From Planctomycetia bacterium (lineage in GTDB: Bacteria > Planctomycetota > Planctomycetia > Pirellulales > Thermoguttaceae), in contig JAUNSJ010000002.1 in the NCBI GenBank assembly GCA_030539295.1, positions 221,103-285,102 of the forward strand: a stretch of 64,000 nt of DNA, in the 5' to 3' direction. Positions 55,552-64,000 of this stretch are shown here, piece after piece (positions within the stretch are counted from its first letter, which is position 1; every line of letters starts with the position of its first letter). The notes under the pieces are model-generated. The model was given only the letters and a program-made list of their open reading frames with translations, ran no database searches and had not been told where the DNA came from. A program made the position numbers and the translations under genes.

Positions 55552-57645
55552 ATGCGCAAAATTTTTGTTGGTTTATTGTTTCTCACAATGATGCTTGTTC
55601 CCATTGCTTCGGGATACAGTATGGATCGGACCCGAACAGAATCGTCACAATTCGCACTTATTGCCGATGGAAAGCCAGCGGTGACTTTTGTTCCCTTGGG
55701 TGCCGCGGCCGAATGTGAACTGGTAACTAACGCTTTCGACTGGATCAATCGCTATCTCGAAAATTCACATGTGCCGACGATTGCCACTGGCACTGCGGCT
55801 TCCTCCGAAACGGCTCCTGTATTTGCCGCTTATGGCAAACAAGGACGGGATCTGCTCGGTAATAAGCTGAACACTACTGAACTACCATCACAAGGGTTTA
55901 TTATTCAGCGACTTCCAGACGCTGGTGGACTCGTCGTCTGGTCGCCCTCCGAACTTGGCCTCCGCTATGGACTCATTGAGTTATTGCGATCCCTGCAAAC
56001 AACAAATAACACAAGCGGTACTGCAATCGAAAAGGTTATCGACTGGCCGGAATTCGACAAGCGAATCTACTACGTGAATTTCGCCTCACATCTGCAAAAC
56101 GCGTATAACGTTAATGCCGTTTTTAATACGGACCTGTACAAATGGAGCGAGGAACAGTGGTTTGCCCTGGTCGATAATATTTCGTCTCTAAGATACAATT
56201 ATTTCGAATTCTGGCTCGTGCCGGCTCTCATGTCGCCTGAAGTTTTTAACGGTGGAAAATTGCAGACGGAGTTCGCCGCAACGATGAATAAGGTCATTCG
56301 TTACGCAAAATCCCGTGGCGTTACTGTTCATCCTGTGGTCGCTATTAATACTGTAGGAATCGATTGGCATTATCACTGCCCGAACGTCCCGGCCGAAAAA
56401 GCTGAACTCCTTGCCATTTGGGAATATTGGATTAAGACCCTTCATGAACTTGAATCATGGCAAATCGGTACCGGCGATCCCGGCGGCTGTACAAAAAATG
56501 GTTGCACGAAAAAAACGTATGTTGATCTCGCTCTCGAAGTTGCCCAACTTATAAAAAAGTTGAATCCCAAGGCAACGATTGAGGTAGCGACCTGGGGTGA
56601 ACCGATGGCGGGTTGGGGTATTCCGCTCTGGAGCACTAATGAGGCTGTTGCCAAAGAAGCCATGGATTATTTCATTTCCAAAATACCGGAATTTCCCAAA
56701 GGGACTTTTGTCAATATCAATCGTGGTTTTAGCCCCGATTGCATTCCGAATATACTCGGTCGTGAACAGGCCAACTGTGATGGTCGCGTCTGGGCGAAAC
56801 AGGCGGCGGAACTCTGCCCTGTACTCACTTGGGATTATTCCGTAACCGAGGGTGAAGAGACGGTCTATCCGCACTGCCGACTGCGACGCCAGCTCGCCGC
56901 GCGGCACAGCGAACTGGAAGCCGGTTGTTATTCCGGGGGTATCGCGTACACGATGGCGCCACAACTTCAGTTGTGCAGTCAGTTCTGCGCCGCAGAGAGC
57001 TTTTGGAATCCACACCGGACACCGGAAGAAATTCTCGCACTCTTTGGCCGCCTCGCCTTTGGTCCCGCCGGGGAGAAGGCCGGTCTGCTCCTGGAGGAGT
57101 TTGAATGTTTGCCCGGCTGGGGCTATGAGCCGGCTCCGTTCCCGTTTACTCCCGAGCGATTGTTCGATGCCATGACGAAACTGCTCGCCGTTCTGCAGCA
57201 GGATGACCTCGATAGCGATACGCAAATTCCGTTTGCCGTTTCCGGACAGCAATATAAAGAGACGCTCATCTTCTTCACAACGCTCTTTCGTGACCTGGCC
57301 GACCTTTCCATTTCTTTGAATAAATTGACCGCCTTGGCGAAGGAAGCCGGAGGCGTCTTTGCCGACGTGACCGACCAGACGCCGTTCGCCACGCTCGAAA
57401 AGAAGATGTCCGAAGCGGGCGAGTTTCCGCAGCGTGAGCAGATGATCGCTCTTATAGAGCACATTAAGGCCTTGGACGCGCCCGGCATGAAAGATAAATA
57501 TTGGAAAAATGTTTACGGCATTTATGATGTCGTTGACGCACCCATTGACCCACGCAGCTGGGCCGCGACCAATACGCTCATGAATCGATTCAAGGCCAAC
57601 AGGATCGTTAATCCTGCCGACTCGCCGCGTAGTAGGCTTCAATAG
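55552..57645 (+). CDS. Secreted glycoside-hydrolase-like protein (cassette C)
   Basis: A 697-aa secreted protein. Signal peptide (IFVGLLFLTMMLVPIASG), then a GH20b/GH67-type N-terminal beta domain (about 25-165, with GLVVWSPSELGLRYGLIELLRSL), then a TIM-barrel-like region (about 180-480) and a helical C-terminal part. The layout is like alpha-glucuronidases and beta-hexosaminidases (GH67, GH20, GH84, GH115), but I cannot assign a family or catalytic pair with confidence; a Cys pair in GGCTKNGCTKK is odd. AAAGGAG precedes the ATG. It is the enzyme of cassette C and overlaps the convergent GDPD gene by 38 bases. Confidence 0.65.
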   Translation: MRKIFVGLLFLTMMLVPIASGYSMDRTRTESSQFALIADGKPAVTFVPLGAAAECELVTNAFDWINRYLENSHVPTIATGTAASSETAPVFAAYGKQGRDLLGNKLNTTELPSQGFIIQRLPDAGGLVVWSPSELGLRYGLIELLRSLQTTNNTSGTAIEKVIDWPEFDKRIYYVNFASHLQNAYNVNAVFNTDLYKWSEEQWFALVDNISSLRYNYFEFWLVPALMSPEVFNGGKLQTEFAATMNKVIRYAKSRGVTVHPVVAINTVGIDWHYHCPNVPAEKAELLAIWEYWIKTLHELESWQIGTGDPGGCTKNGCTKKTYVDLALEVAQLIKKLNPKATIEVATWGEPMAGWGIPLWSTNEAVAKEAMDYFISKIPEFPKGTFVNINRGFSPDCIPNILGREQANCDGRVWAKQAAELCPVLTWDYSVTEGEETVYPHCRLRRQLAARHSELEAGCYSGGIAYTMAPQLQLCSQFCAAESFWNPHRTPEEILALFGRLAFGPAGEKAGLLLEEFECLPGWGYEPAPFPFTPERLFDAMTKLLAVLQQDDLDSDTQIPFAVSGQQYKETLIFFTTLFRDLADLSISLNKLTALAKEAGGVFADVTDQTPFATLEKKMSEAGEFPQREQMIALIEHIKALDAPGMKDKYWKNVYGIYDVVDAPIDPRSWAATNTLMNRFKANRIVNPADSPRSRLQ

Positions 57646-58570
57646 CGTTTTTGGTTTCTTCCGGATAGTCCGTTGCGAAACTGGCACATCCGAGTGACAT
57701 GAGCCGGGCGTAGCTTGTTGCGTCCGCGCCCGCTTGCCCCCAAATCAAGGTCTGAAACAGAATGTTATGGGCACGCAAGCGGGCACCCGCAGCCCGGAGA
57801 AACTCGTCTGAGGGACTCATTTTGCCAGCGGCGTCGAAACTTACATGAATCTGAAGTTGGTCCAGCTTTGCAAAATGTTTTATTTCCAGTTCGTCGAGAC
57901 GTTTTGACAGCTCGGCTTCAGAACCACCCATCCAGAGTATTGCCTGACCGTCGGGCGCGACGGCCTTCCAGGCCAAAAGCAGATTGTAGTCCGTACTGGC
58001 CACAATGAGTCGGGAACGAACCTCGGTCGTCTCGCGTGCCAATTGATTCATGTCGGCATCTTTTATGTCGAGATAAAGTCGATAAGATGGATTTTGCTTG
58101 AGTAACTCAACCATTTCCGCCAGCGAAAGTCCATGTTGACCTGCGTATTCCTCGCCGCGAAAAATACCAACATCCAACTCTTTGAACTCACGCAAGGTGA
58201 GATCCCGCACGGTCTTTTTCTTCAGCTCCGGTTCGTTCGGCAAAATGCGTTCAAATGTAGCGTCGTGAAAGGAGACGATCTGCCCGTCCTTCGTTGTTCG
58301 TAAATCGGCTTCCGGAACAAGTCCGAGGTTCCAGGCACGACGAAAACTGTCGTCTGACCCTTCCGGGCCAAAGTTGCCAAAGCCGCGATGTGCCTGAATC
58401 GTGAACTGGTCAAGTGGTATCTGCTCTCGCACGTCCCAATCAGAAGCGCTCGCTACGCGGGGCGACTCCGCAACAGCCTGAAATGGCAACGCGGTAACAC
58501 AAGCGAGTACAATCAGGAGCAAAATTGCATGTTGGATAGTATTTCGTGATGTTGTGGAGGAAAACGTCAT
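57608..58570 (-). CDS. Secreted glycerophosphodiester phosphodiesterase
   Basis: A 320-aa secreted GDPD. Signal peptide (AILLLIVLACVTALPFQAVA). Catalytic motifs: QAHRGFGNFGPEGS (His, then metal-binding Glu), EADLRTTKDG and SFHDATFER (second His). The family cleaves glycerophosphodiesters to glycerol-3-phosphate. ATG at 58570 follows AAAGGGG. Not obviously tied to cassette C, with which it is convergent. Confidence 0.85.
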   Translation of the reverse strand: MTFSSTTSRNTIQHAILLLIVLACVTALPFQAVAESPRVASASDWDVREQIPLDQFTIQAHRGFGNFGPEGSDDSFRRAWNLGLVPEADLRTTKDGQIVSFHDATFERILPNEPELKKKTVRDLTLREFKELDVGIFRGEEYAGQHGLSLAEMVELLKQNPSYRLYLDIKDADMNQLARETTEVRSRLIVASTDYNLLLAWKAVAPDGQAILWMGGSEAELSKRLDELEIKHFAKLDQLQIHVSFDAAGKMSPSDEFLRAAGARLRAHNILFQTLIWGQAGADATSYARLMSLGCASFATDYPEETKNAIEAYYAASRQD

Positions 58571-58671
58571 GGTAGAGACCCCTTTCATGTAGCATAGAGA
58601 GCGTAGGGAACGGCTGTCGTTTTGCATTCCGGACCCAGTTTATAACGAAAAACATGGAGCGTTACAGAGAA

Positions 58672-58696
58672 CGGGTGACGTCGTTTGCGTCACCCG
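58672..58696 (-). terminator. Terminator after the DUF1080 gene
   Basis: Nine-base perfect stem CGGGTGACG (58672-58680) and CGTCACCCG (58688-58696), 7-base loop, placed 24 bases after the DUF1080 stop on the minus strand and followed by TTCTCT. Confidence 0.5.
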
Positions 58697-58719
58697 CCAG
58701 AAGGAGCAAGCCCGAGCCG

Positions 58720-59430
58720 TTAGTCGTGGAGTTCCTTAATGCGAATGTTCTTCACTTCAACTTTCATGGGTGGACCAACATGCAGCTGAATGCCGATGAG
58801 TCCTTCTTCCCGGGCAACGTCATCATCTTCGTCGTGAAGGACACTCATAACCTGTCCGTTAATCATGTGAACGAAACAGTTCTCCCGGGCGTAGACTTCG
58901 TAGGAATTCCAATCGCCAGTTTTCACGCATGACCGCAGACTCTCCGCCGTGGCAAAGGTGCCAACCGCGACCGGGTTGTGGTCCTCTTCGATCGTGGAAA
59001 CGGTACCGAGATTGGCCAAAATACCTCGAAGAGCCTCGCCGTAAACGATTCCGGAATAGTTTGCAGCCCCATCGAAGTCCGCCTGATAGCCACCCATCTG
59101 ATACGGGTTGGCGTCATTCAGATACCAGCCGCGATAATAGAAGCCGGAATTGCCTTTGTCCGAGATCCGAAAATCGAAACGCAGAACGAAATCTTCGAAC
59201 GGCTTGTTATAGGCCAGCGAGTTGTTGTAGGTTATCTTACGATCGGCATCGTCTGTTTCGCCGACAATAGCACCGTCAACAACGCTCCAGAGTTTTGCGT
59301 CGCCATCCCAGCCGGTCAAATCTTTACCATTAAAGAGGGAAACGAACCCCTCTTCCTGAGCCGGGGCCAGTGCGGCTGTTAAAAACGTTACGCAGACAAA
59401 CAGCAGAGAGAGCGTCATCATCTTTTTCAT
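58720..59430 (-). CDS. Secreted DUF1080 protein (3-keto-disaccharide hydrolase-like)
   Basis: A 236-aa protein with a signal peptide and one DUF1080 beta-jelly-roll domain: FVSLFNGKDLTGW at the start, NSGFYYRG, and GLIGIQLHVGPPMKVEVKNIRI at the end. Such proteins are very common in planctomycetes and are annotated as 3-keto-glycoside hydrolases; activity here is by family only. It lies 51 bases downstream of the A-type carrier gene. Confidence 0.85.
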   Translation of the reverse strand: MKKMMTLSLLFVCVTFLTAALAPAQEEGFVSLFNGKDLTGWDGDAKLWSVVDGAIVGETDDADRKITYNNSLAYNKPFEDFVLRFDFRISDKGNSGFYYRGWYLNDANPYQMGGYQADFDGAANYSGIVYGEALRGILANLGTVSTIEEDHNPVAVGTFATAESLRSCVKTGDWNSYEVYARENCFVHMINGQVMSVLHDEDDDVAREEGLIGIQLHVGPPMKVEVKNIRIKELHD

Positions 59431-59481
59431 TGTACATTCTCCTAAAGGTGGGGGATAGTGGGTTATTAATAATGGCCAAAA

Positions 59482-59814
59482 TCAATGGCCGGAACATCCG
59501 GGACAGCCCATCGTCGGTGGGAAAAACGGATTATCGACAGAGAACCCCTTCGACGCAGGCGTATCGATAAAATCAATCGCGGCATCGTCAAGAAAGAGGT
59601 CGTATTCCTTGCCTGTTACAACCGTAACGCCGTTACATTCGTAATGCGCATCGACCGCCGGGTTGTACTGATTGTCAAAACCGAGCGAATACTGCATGCC
59701 GTGGCATCCTCCGCCGGCTATGGCAACCCGCAAAACGGTATCGCTCCCCAGATTTTGAGCGGCGATAATATCTTTGATTTCTTTGGCAGCAACCTCGGTA
59801 ACGCTAATGGACAT
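59482..59814 (-). CDS. A-type iron-sulfur carrier (IscA/ErpA family)
   Basis: A 110-aa protein with the three ligand cysteines: one in AGGGCHGMQYSLGF (about residue 37) and the CPGC pair near the C-terminus (PTMGCPGCSGH). It carries Fe-S clusters to target proteins and complements the Mrp-type carrier at 8.8 kb. AGAGGAA precedes the ATG. The spacing C-x-x-C (CPGC) rather than CxC near the C-terminus fits the ErpA/IscA variety in many bacteria, though with one extra residue. Confidence 0.85.
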   Translation of the reverse strand: MSISVTEVAAKEIKDIIAAQNLGSDTVLRVAIAGGGCHGMQYSLGFDNQYNPAVDAHYECNGVTVVTGKEYDLFLDDAAIDFIDTPASKGFSVDNPFFPPTMGCPGCSGH

Positions 59815-59960
59815 GGCTATAAATTCCTCTTGGGTATGGAGTTGTGATTTTTTGTGTGAGCGAGGCGTGACCCGTTCGTCACCCCGAACGCTCCTAATCT
59901 ATCTCTTATTTTACCACTGGGAGCGTATCATGAAAAGGGGTAGGGCTTTCAAGTTAATAT

Positions 59961-61961
59961 TCATGCCCGATAGTCGAACCAGAGCTGAAGAACGAGTAGA
60001 GACCAGAGTCGAGCCGAATGGTCAAATTGCTTCGTTTCGTGTTCGCGTAGGAGCGTTTCTATCGCTTCTGGCTGAAAATATTCCGTCAGTTCACTATTGG
60101 CCCGGAGCAAAACATCGTGAATTAATTGATTCAATGACCCGCGAAACCAGTAATCCAGCGGAACGCCAAACCCTGTCTTCGGACGTCTTTCCAGCTCCGG
60201 CGGAAGATATTCGCGAAAAACGTCACGCAAAATCTGCTTCCCTTTGTGCCTCGTGAGTTTATACGCAATTGGCATTGTCGACGCCAGATCAACGACCCGG
60301 TTATCCAAAAAGGGCGCGCGAACTTCCAGCGAATGACGCATGGATGCCATGTCCACTTTCGTCATTAAATCGCACGGTAAATAGGTACGGAGGTCGGTCA
60401 TGCTGACAGCGGTTACAAGATCGCGATGTGACCAATTTTTGAATGTGTTTGACAAGAAGTCAAGCGTGTCGTAACCTGTTTCTTCATGGACGTCCGCAAG
60501 ATACTTCGAAAAATCACCGCGATAGAGGGCATTTTTTCGCTGCCGGTTAAATATGGCGATCCATTGCAAGTAGCGTTCCAGAGGCGAGAAGTCAAGAGCT
60601 TCGAGGAAACGCCGCCCACGCCGCAGAATCGAACGCTGCCGCACGGAGTTCGGAATTAACGCCCGCACCGGACCGGCCAGCAGTTGCCGCCCGAACCGTG
60701 GAATACGGTCGAGCCAGACACTGTATCGCATAGCCTTATAACGGTCGTAGCCGGCAAAGAGTTCGTCGCCGCCATCGCCGGACAAGGCAACGGTCACTTC
60801 ACGCCGCGTCATTTCCGACAAGTACCAAGTGGGAATCGCGCTGCTGTCGGCGAACGGTTCGCCATACTGCCGCACTAAATCCGGCATAATGGCTTCTGCG
60901 TCCGGCGTTACACGAAATTCGCGATGCAAGGTTCCCAGACGCGCCGCTGTGTTACGTGCCACGTCGGTCTCGTCATATTCCTTGTGGTCAAAACCAATGG
61001 AGTAGGTACGAACCGGCTGCTGTGAAAATTTTTGCATAAGTGAGACGATAATCGTCGAGTCGAGTCCACCCGAGAGAAACGCGCCCAGTGGAACATCGCT
61101 TCGCAGACGGTCTTTTACCGCGGCCGATACCGTTTCCCGCACCGCGTTTTGCCACTGCTCCGGAGTCCGTTCGGTCGATAGAGACGTCTCCTGTTCCCAA
61201 TACAAATCGACCTGGAAAGAGCCGTCGGTCTTCCAGACTGCAACTGTCCCGGGCGGAAGTTTGTTTATGCCCTCATAGATCGTGCGCGGGAAAGGAACAT
61301 ATTGATATGTTAAATATTGATCCAGCGCCAGCGGGTCAATCGCACGCGGCATACCCGGCACAACAAAAAGTGAATTCAGTTCACTCGCAAAGAGGAGTCG
61401 GTCTTTTTCACAACGATAGAAAAGAGGTTTCTTGCCCATACGGTCCCTGGCAAGAATGAGCTGTTTCTTCCTGTTGTCCCAAATGGCAAAGGCAAACATT
61501 CCCGAAAGTCGCTTGACGCAATCCGGTCCTTCCTCTTCGTAGAGATGTACCAGAACCTCCGTGTCCGTTTCCGTACGGAAGATATGTCCCTTACGCAGAA
61601 GCTCTTGTCGCAACGCGGGGAAATTATAAATTTCGCCATTAAATGTGACAAAAACAGACCCGTCTTCATTAGCCAGCGGCTGGCGCCCTTTGTCGGTCAG
61701 ATCAATTATGGAAAGACGACGATGCCCCAAGGCAAGCCCGGACGATAAGCCGCCCACCGTATCAGAAGAAGTCTGCGGCAAAGTAGAAGTGGAACTCGCC
61801 GCGTCTGCACCGGGGGCCAGATAAGAATAGGGGCCCGCTGAATAGAGGACCCCACGGTCGTCGGGACCGCGACGCGTCATGGCATCCGTCATGCGGTCAA
61901 GAATATCCGCAGATATCCCACACGCCGACTTCGTCCAAACCACGCCGCAAATTCCACACAT
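59961..61961 (-). CDS. asnB: Asparagine synthetase (glutamine-hydrolysing)
   Basis: A 666-aa two-domain enzyme: N-terminal Ntn glutaminase with catalytic Cys2 (MCGICGVVW), and C-terminal ATP-pyrophosphatase domain with the P-loop-like SGGLDSTIIV. A Ser/Thr/Ala-rich insert (about residues 45-75) interrupts the glutaminase domain. AsnB-type enzymes make asparagine, and planctomycete paralogues may amidate other substrates. Start 11 bases after the stop of the TAT oxidoreductase, so the two are probably an operon; the ribosome site is weak. Confidence 0.85.
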   Translation of the reverse strand: MCGICGVVWTKSACGISADILDRMTDAMTRRGPDDRGVLYSAGPYSYLAPGADAASSTSTLPQTSSDTVGGLSSGLALGHRRLSIIDLTDKGRQPLANEDGSVFVTFNGEIYNFPALRQELLRKGHIFRTETDTEVLVHLYEEEGPDCVKRLSGMFAFAIWDNRKKQLILARDRMGKKPLFYRCEKDRLLFASELNSLFVVPGMPRAIDPLALDQYLTYQYVPFPRTIYEGINKLPPGTVAVWKTDGSFQVDLYWEQETSLSTERTPEQWQNAVRETVSAAVKDRLRSDVPLGAFLSGGLDSTIIVSLMQKFSQQPVRTYSIGFDHKEYDETDVARNTAARLGTLHREFRVTPDAEAIMPDLVRQYGEPFADSSAIPTWYLSEMTRREVTVALSGDGGDELFAGYDRYKAMRYSVWLDRIPRFGRQLLAGPVRALIPNSVRQRSILRRGRRFLEALDFSPLERYLQWIAIFNRQRKNALYRGDFSKYLADVHEETGYDTLDFLSNTFKNWSHRDLVTAVSMTDLRTYLPCDLMTKVDMASMRHSLEVRAPFLDNRVVDLASTMPIAYKLTRHKGKQILRDVFREYLPPELERRPKTGFGVPLDYWFRGSLNQLIHDVLLRANSELTEYFQPEAIETLLREHETKQFDHSARLWSLLVLQLWFDYRA

Positions 61962-61972
61962 CTTTATTTAAC

Positions 61973-63463
61973 TCAAATCTGTTCGTAGCCTTCGCGATAC
62001 TTCGGATGAACGAGTTCGGCAACGCCCGGCGTCTTGAGCTGGTCAAGATTGGTGACCTTCAGATTGACAGCGTCCCATTCGACATTTTCGCCCTGCTTGC
62101 CGGCTTCCGGAGCAGCCCAAACAGCGAGATTACCGAGCAGAATCGTTTCGGTCAGCGGACCGGCATGATTCGGGAAGTTCGACCAGCAAAGTTCCGGCTT
62201 GTTCTCTTTCATGGCCGTAAACCATTCGAGCTGGTTCCGTGTATCGAAGTTCCCGGACTTATCGTCGGTCGGAGCAGCCCGGAATTCCGTATCCATTTCG
62301 GGCAGACGCTCGCCACCTTCCTGGAGCACGAAATAGTTCGCCGCATAATCGTCAGGCGAATAGACAACGCCGCGTTCGCCAACGATGAGAGAACCACTGG
62401 AAGTCGAGGGGACATCGCCCTTGCCAATTCCGTACTTGTCAAACAGAGCTGCCGGCGGCTGTACCTTGCTGTCGTACCAAGTGAACGGAATGGCGCTACG
62501 CCAATCGTTGGCCGGGAACTGGAACAGAATCTTGCACGAAGCCGGAAGACTGTTGAAGTCGTGCCCGGAACTCTCGGCCACAACGCTCGTCGGATTACGC
62601 AAATCGCACGCGGCAAACGGCATATTCGCGGTATGACAGGCCATGTCACCGAGCGAACCGGTTCCGAAATCCCACCAGCCACGCCAAGAGAACGAATGAT
62701 AAATACCGGGCCAGAATTCACGATACGGGGCCGTACCGAGCCAAAGGTCCCAGTCAAGAGTCTCCAGAGCCTTGGCAATCTGCTGCTTCTTTTCGGCAAT
62801 CTCGTCTTCGGCAATGTCCGGATCTTCTTCCTGAATCTGCTTGGCAAATTTCTCAATGGTGAGGTCACGATTCGGACCCTGCGGCCAGACCGGGCGGTTC
62901 GTCCAGACATGGACTTCCTTAATATCTCCGAGGAGTCCCGCTTTCACTTCCGCGACGATCTTACGCATGGAATCGAAAGAACTGCCCTGGTTACCCATCT
63001 GCGTGCAGACACCAGCCTCTTTGGCCAGATTACCCAAATATCGGGCTTCATAAATCGTTCGGGTCAGCGGCTTTTGCGTGTAGCAGTGCTTCTTGGCTTT
63101 TATGGCCATGGCCGTAATGACCGTGTGCATGTGGTCCGGAGTACTAATGGTACAGGCATCGAACTTGTCGCTCATTTCAGCAAAAGCATCGCGGAAATCA
63201 ACGAATTTTTTGGCGTCCGGGAAATTCGCAGCGGCGCCGTCGAGCGTGTTCTTGTCCACATCACACAGAGCAACGATTTTTCCATAAACCGAAGCGTTTC
63301 CCAAGTCGCTGGCTCCTTTACCGCCAACGCCAAAGCTCGCAACGGCAATACCTTCAAGAGCCGAAGCTCGCGCTACTTTCGGCGAATTCCCCGCCGCGAC
63401 CATAAATCCTGCCCCCGCGATTGCGGTTGTCTTCAAAAAACTACGTCTCGTTGTACGTACCAT
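61973..63463 (-). CDS. TAT-exported Gfo/Idh/MocA-family oxidoreductase
   Basis: A 496-aa protein with a twin-arginine signal (RRSFLKTTAIAGAGFMVAAG), so it is folded with its cofactor and exported. Rossmann motif ASFGVGGKGASDLG and the family Lys in YTQKPLTRTI. Planctomycetes have many such exported oxidoreductases, with sugar substrates and NAD(P) presumably bound tightly. AGAAGGAG precedes the ATG at 63463. Confidence 0.85.
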   Translation of the reverse strand: MVRTTRRSFLKTTAIAGAGFMVAAGNSPKVARASALEGIAVASFGVGGKGASDLGNASVYGKIVALCDVDKNTLDGAAANFPDAKKFVDFRDAFAEMSDKFDACTISTPDHMHTVITAMAIKAKKHCYTQKPLTRTIYEARYLGNLAKEAGVCTQMGNQGSSFDSMRKIVAEVKAGLLGDIKEVHVWTNRPVWPQGPNRDLTIEKFAKQIQEEDPDIAEDEIAEKKQQIAKALETLDWDLWLGTAPYREFWPGIYHSFSWRGWWDFGTGSLGDMACHTANMPFAACDLRNPTSVVAESSGHDFNSLPASCKILFQFPANDWRSAIPFTWYDSKVQPPAALFDKYGIGKGDVPSTSSGSLIVGERGVVYSPDDYAANYFVLQEGGERLPEMDTEFRAAPTDDKSGNFDTRNQLEWFTAMKENKPELCWSNFPNHAGPLTETILLGNLAVWAAPEAGKQGENVEWDAVNLKVTNLDQLKTPGVAELVHPKYREGYEQI

Positions 63464-64000
63464 GGGTGACTCCTTCTTTTGTAAGTCAATTATAATATAA
63501 ACAGTCGTTCAGGGGTCAATAGGGAGTGTTCCCTCTCCGAAAAACAGGTTGCTGACCGCCTTGGGCTTGCCGCTCCTGCCTTTGAAAGTCGACCTTTGCC
63601 GTGAACAGGCCTCCGTTTAGAACGATTTGCCCTGAACCCCACTACAAAACGTGGTGACTTCGCGCAAGACATCCGAAATTGCTGAACTCTCAAGAAAGAC
63701 CGCAACGTTAAGATGTATCGCCAACATTCGACCACTTAACTAGTCATTATAACAGGTCTCCCGCTACATTTCCATAGCTTTTTTACCAATTTTTCACAAA
63801 TTCTCGTCTTTTTCCTAAAAAACTTACAAGTGAACCAGCTAAAACAGGCTTTATTGGAATAATCGTTAGATTTTACTAAACAGGAATAAGCGTTAGGTCG
63901 ATAATAACCGTAGAGAACAGGTAGCTTTCTCCCAGCTATCGCGAGTTGGGAGGTTCTAAAAAATTCAAATTTGCCCGATTGACGGCGAAATATGTCTTTT
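63464..64000. other. Intergenic end of window
   Basis: About 540 bases with the promoter described above and no supported gene. Near-identical direct repeats GGAATAATCGTTAG (63856-63869) and GGAATAAGCGTTAG (63883-63896), 27 bases apart, could be paired regulator sites. Confidence 0.4.
63489..63519 (-). promoter_or_regulatory. Promoter of the TAT oxidoreductase-asnB operon
   Basis: On the minus strand, TTGACC (63519-63514), 19 bases, TATAAT (63494-63489). Eleven of twelve positions fit; the spacing is two bases longer than ideal. Transcription would begin near 63482, just before the ribosome site. Confidence 0.5.

Noticed and set aside
56455..57687. A 410-codon open frame opposite the cassette C enzyme
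   Set aside because: No ribosome site or family signature; a shadow of the sense gene.
62006..63469. A 487-codon open frame opposite the TAT oxidoreductase
   Set aside because: The oxidoreductase has a clear signal, fold motifs and ribosome site; the antisense frame has none.
63490..63735. An 81-codon open frame at the right end of the window
   Set aside because: It runs into the oxidoreductase promoter and has no ribosome site or family features.
1..64000. CRISPR arrays, insertion sequences, prophage or rRNA operons
   Set aside because: I found no regularly spaced repeats, transposase or phage genes, and no rRNA-like sequence.

Overview
The window reads as a chromosome segment of a planctomycete, most likely of the Pirellulales type. 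The clearest signs are three DUF1559 prepilin-like proteins with the near-invariant [20 protein letters not shown] start, a DUF1080 protein, a TAT-exported Gfo/Idh/MocA oxidoreductase, small transthyretin-like lipoproteins, an S1 protease with a novel layout, and a bacterial topoisomerase VI A subunit. There is no rRNA, tRNA, CRISPR array, insertion sequence or prophage that I can support. Almost all the DNA is coding and the genes sit in short operons on both strands.

Layout. 0-8.2 kb (minus strand): topoisomerase VI A subunit behind an LRR lipoprotein; a small basic protein; an SDR epimerase with a CPBP membrane protein; a LuxR-type regulator, a TPR protein and ClpX. 8.8-12.2 kb (plus): Mrp/NBP35 ATPase and a protein that joins a Smr domain to an NfeD-type membrane protein. 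12.2-14.5 kb (minus): YdjC-type deacetylase and a polyprenol-phosphate glycosyltransferase. 14.7-20.8 kb (plus): DapA/NanA-type lyase, DUF1559 protein, sialidase-like secreted protein, lipoprotein and CE7 esterase (cassette A). 20.9-23.2 kb (minus): three-gene operon around a trypsin-thioredoxin membrane protein. 23.6-35.0 kb (plus): YjbQ, Ca2+ P-type ATPase, ACT protein, GlnRS, a large secreted protein, HslV, HslU and a metal ABC ATPase. 35-43 kb (minus): SSS transporter, GH2 enzyme, Gfo/Idh oxidoreductase, DegT aminotransferase and PIG-L deacetylase. 43.5-45.6 kb (plus): heparinase-like lyase. 45.6-48.3 kb (minus): GH172 enzyme, lipoprotein, DUF1559 protein (cassette B). 48.8-52.5 kb: HAD phosphatase, TSCPD protein and the AmmeMemoRadiSam genes. 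52.7-57.6 kb (plus): GntR/LacI-type hybrid regulator, DUF1559 protein, lipoprotein and glycoside-hydrolase-like protein (cassette C). 57.6-63.5 kb (minus): GDPD, DUF1080 protein, A-type Fe-S carrier, asparagine synthetase and TAT oxidoreductase.

The most striking theme is a repeated module: DUF1559 prepilin-like protein, small lipoprotein and secreted carbohydrate-active enzyme, seen three times with different enzymes. In one copy the module follows a regulator whose own promoter carries a clean palindrome; in another it follows a sugar-acid lyase. I infer that these are substrate-specific glycan-use cassettes, a planctomycete counterpart of polysaccharide utilization loci. In cassette B the prepilin start codon with the good ribosome site is separated from the body of the gene by a run of ten G that puts them out of frame, which suggests phase variation (or a sequencing error). 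Other unusual items are the Smr-NfeD fusion with both ClpP-like serines lost, a receiver domain with Glu in place of the phospho-accepting Asp, and the trypsin-thioredoxin operon.
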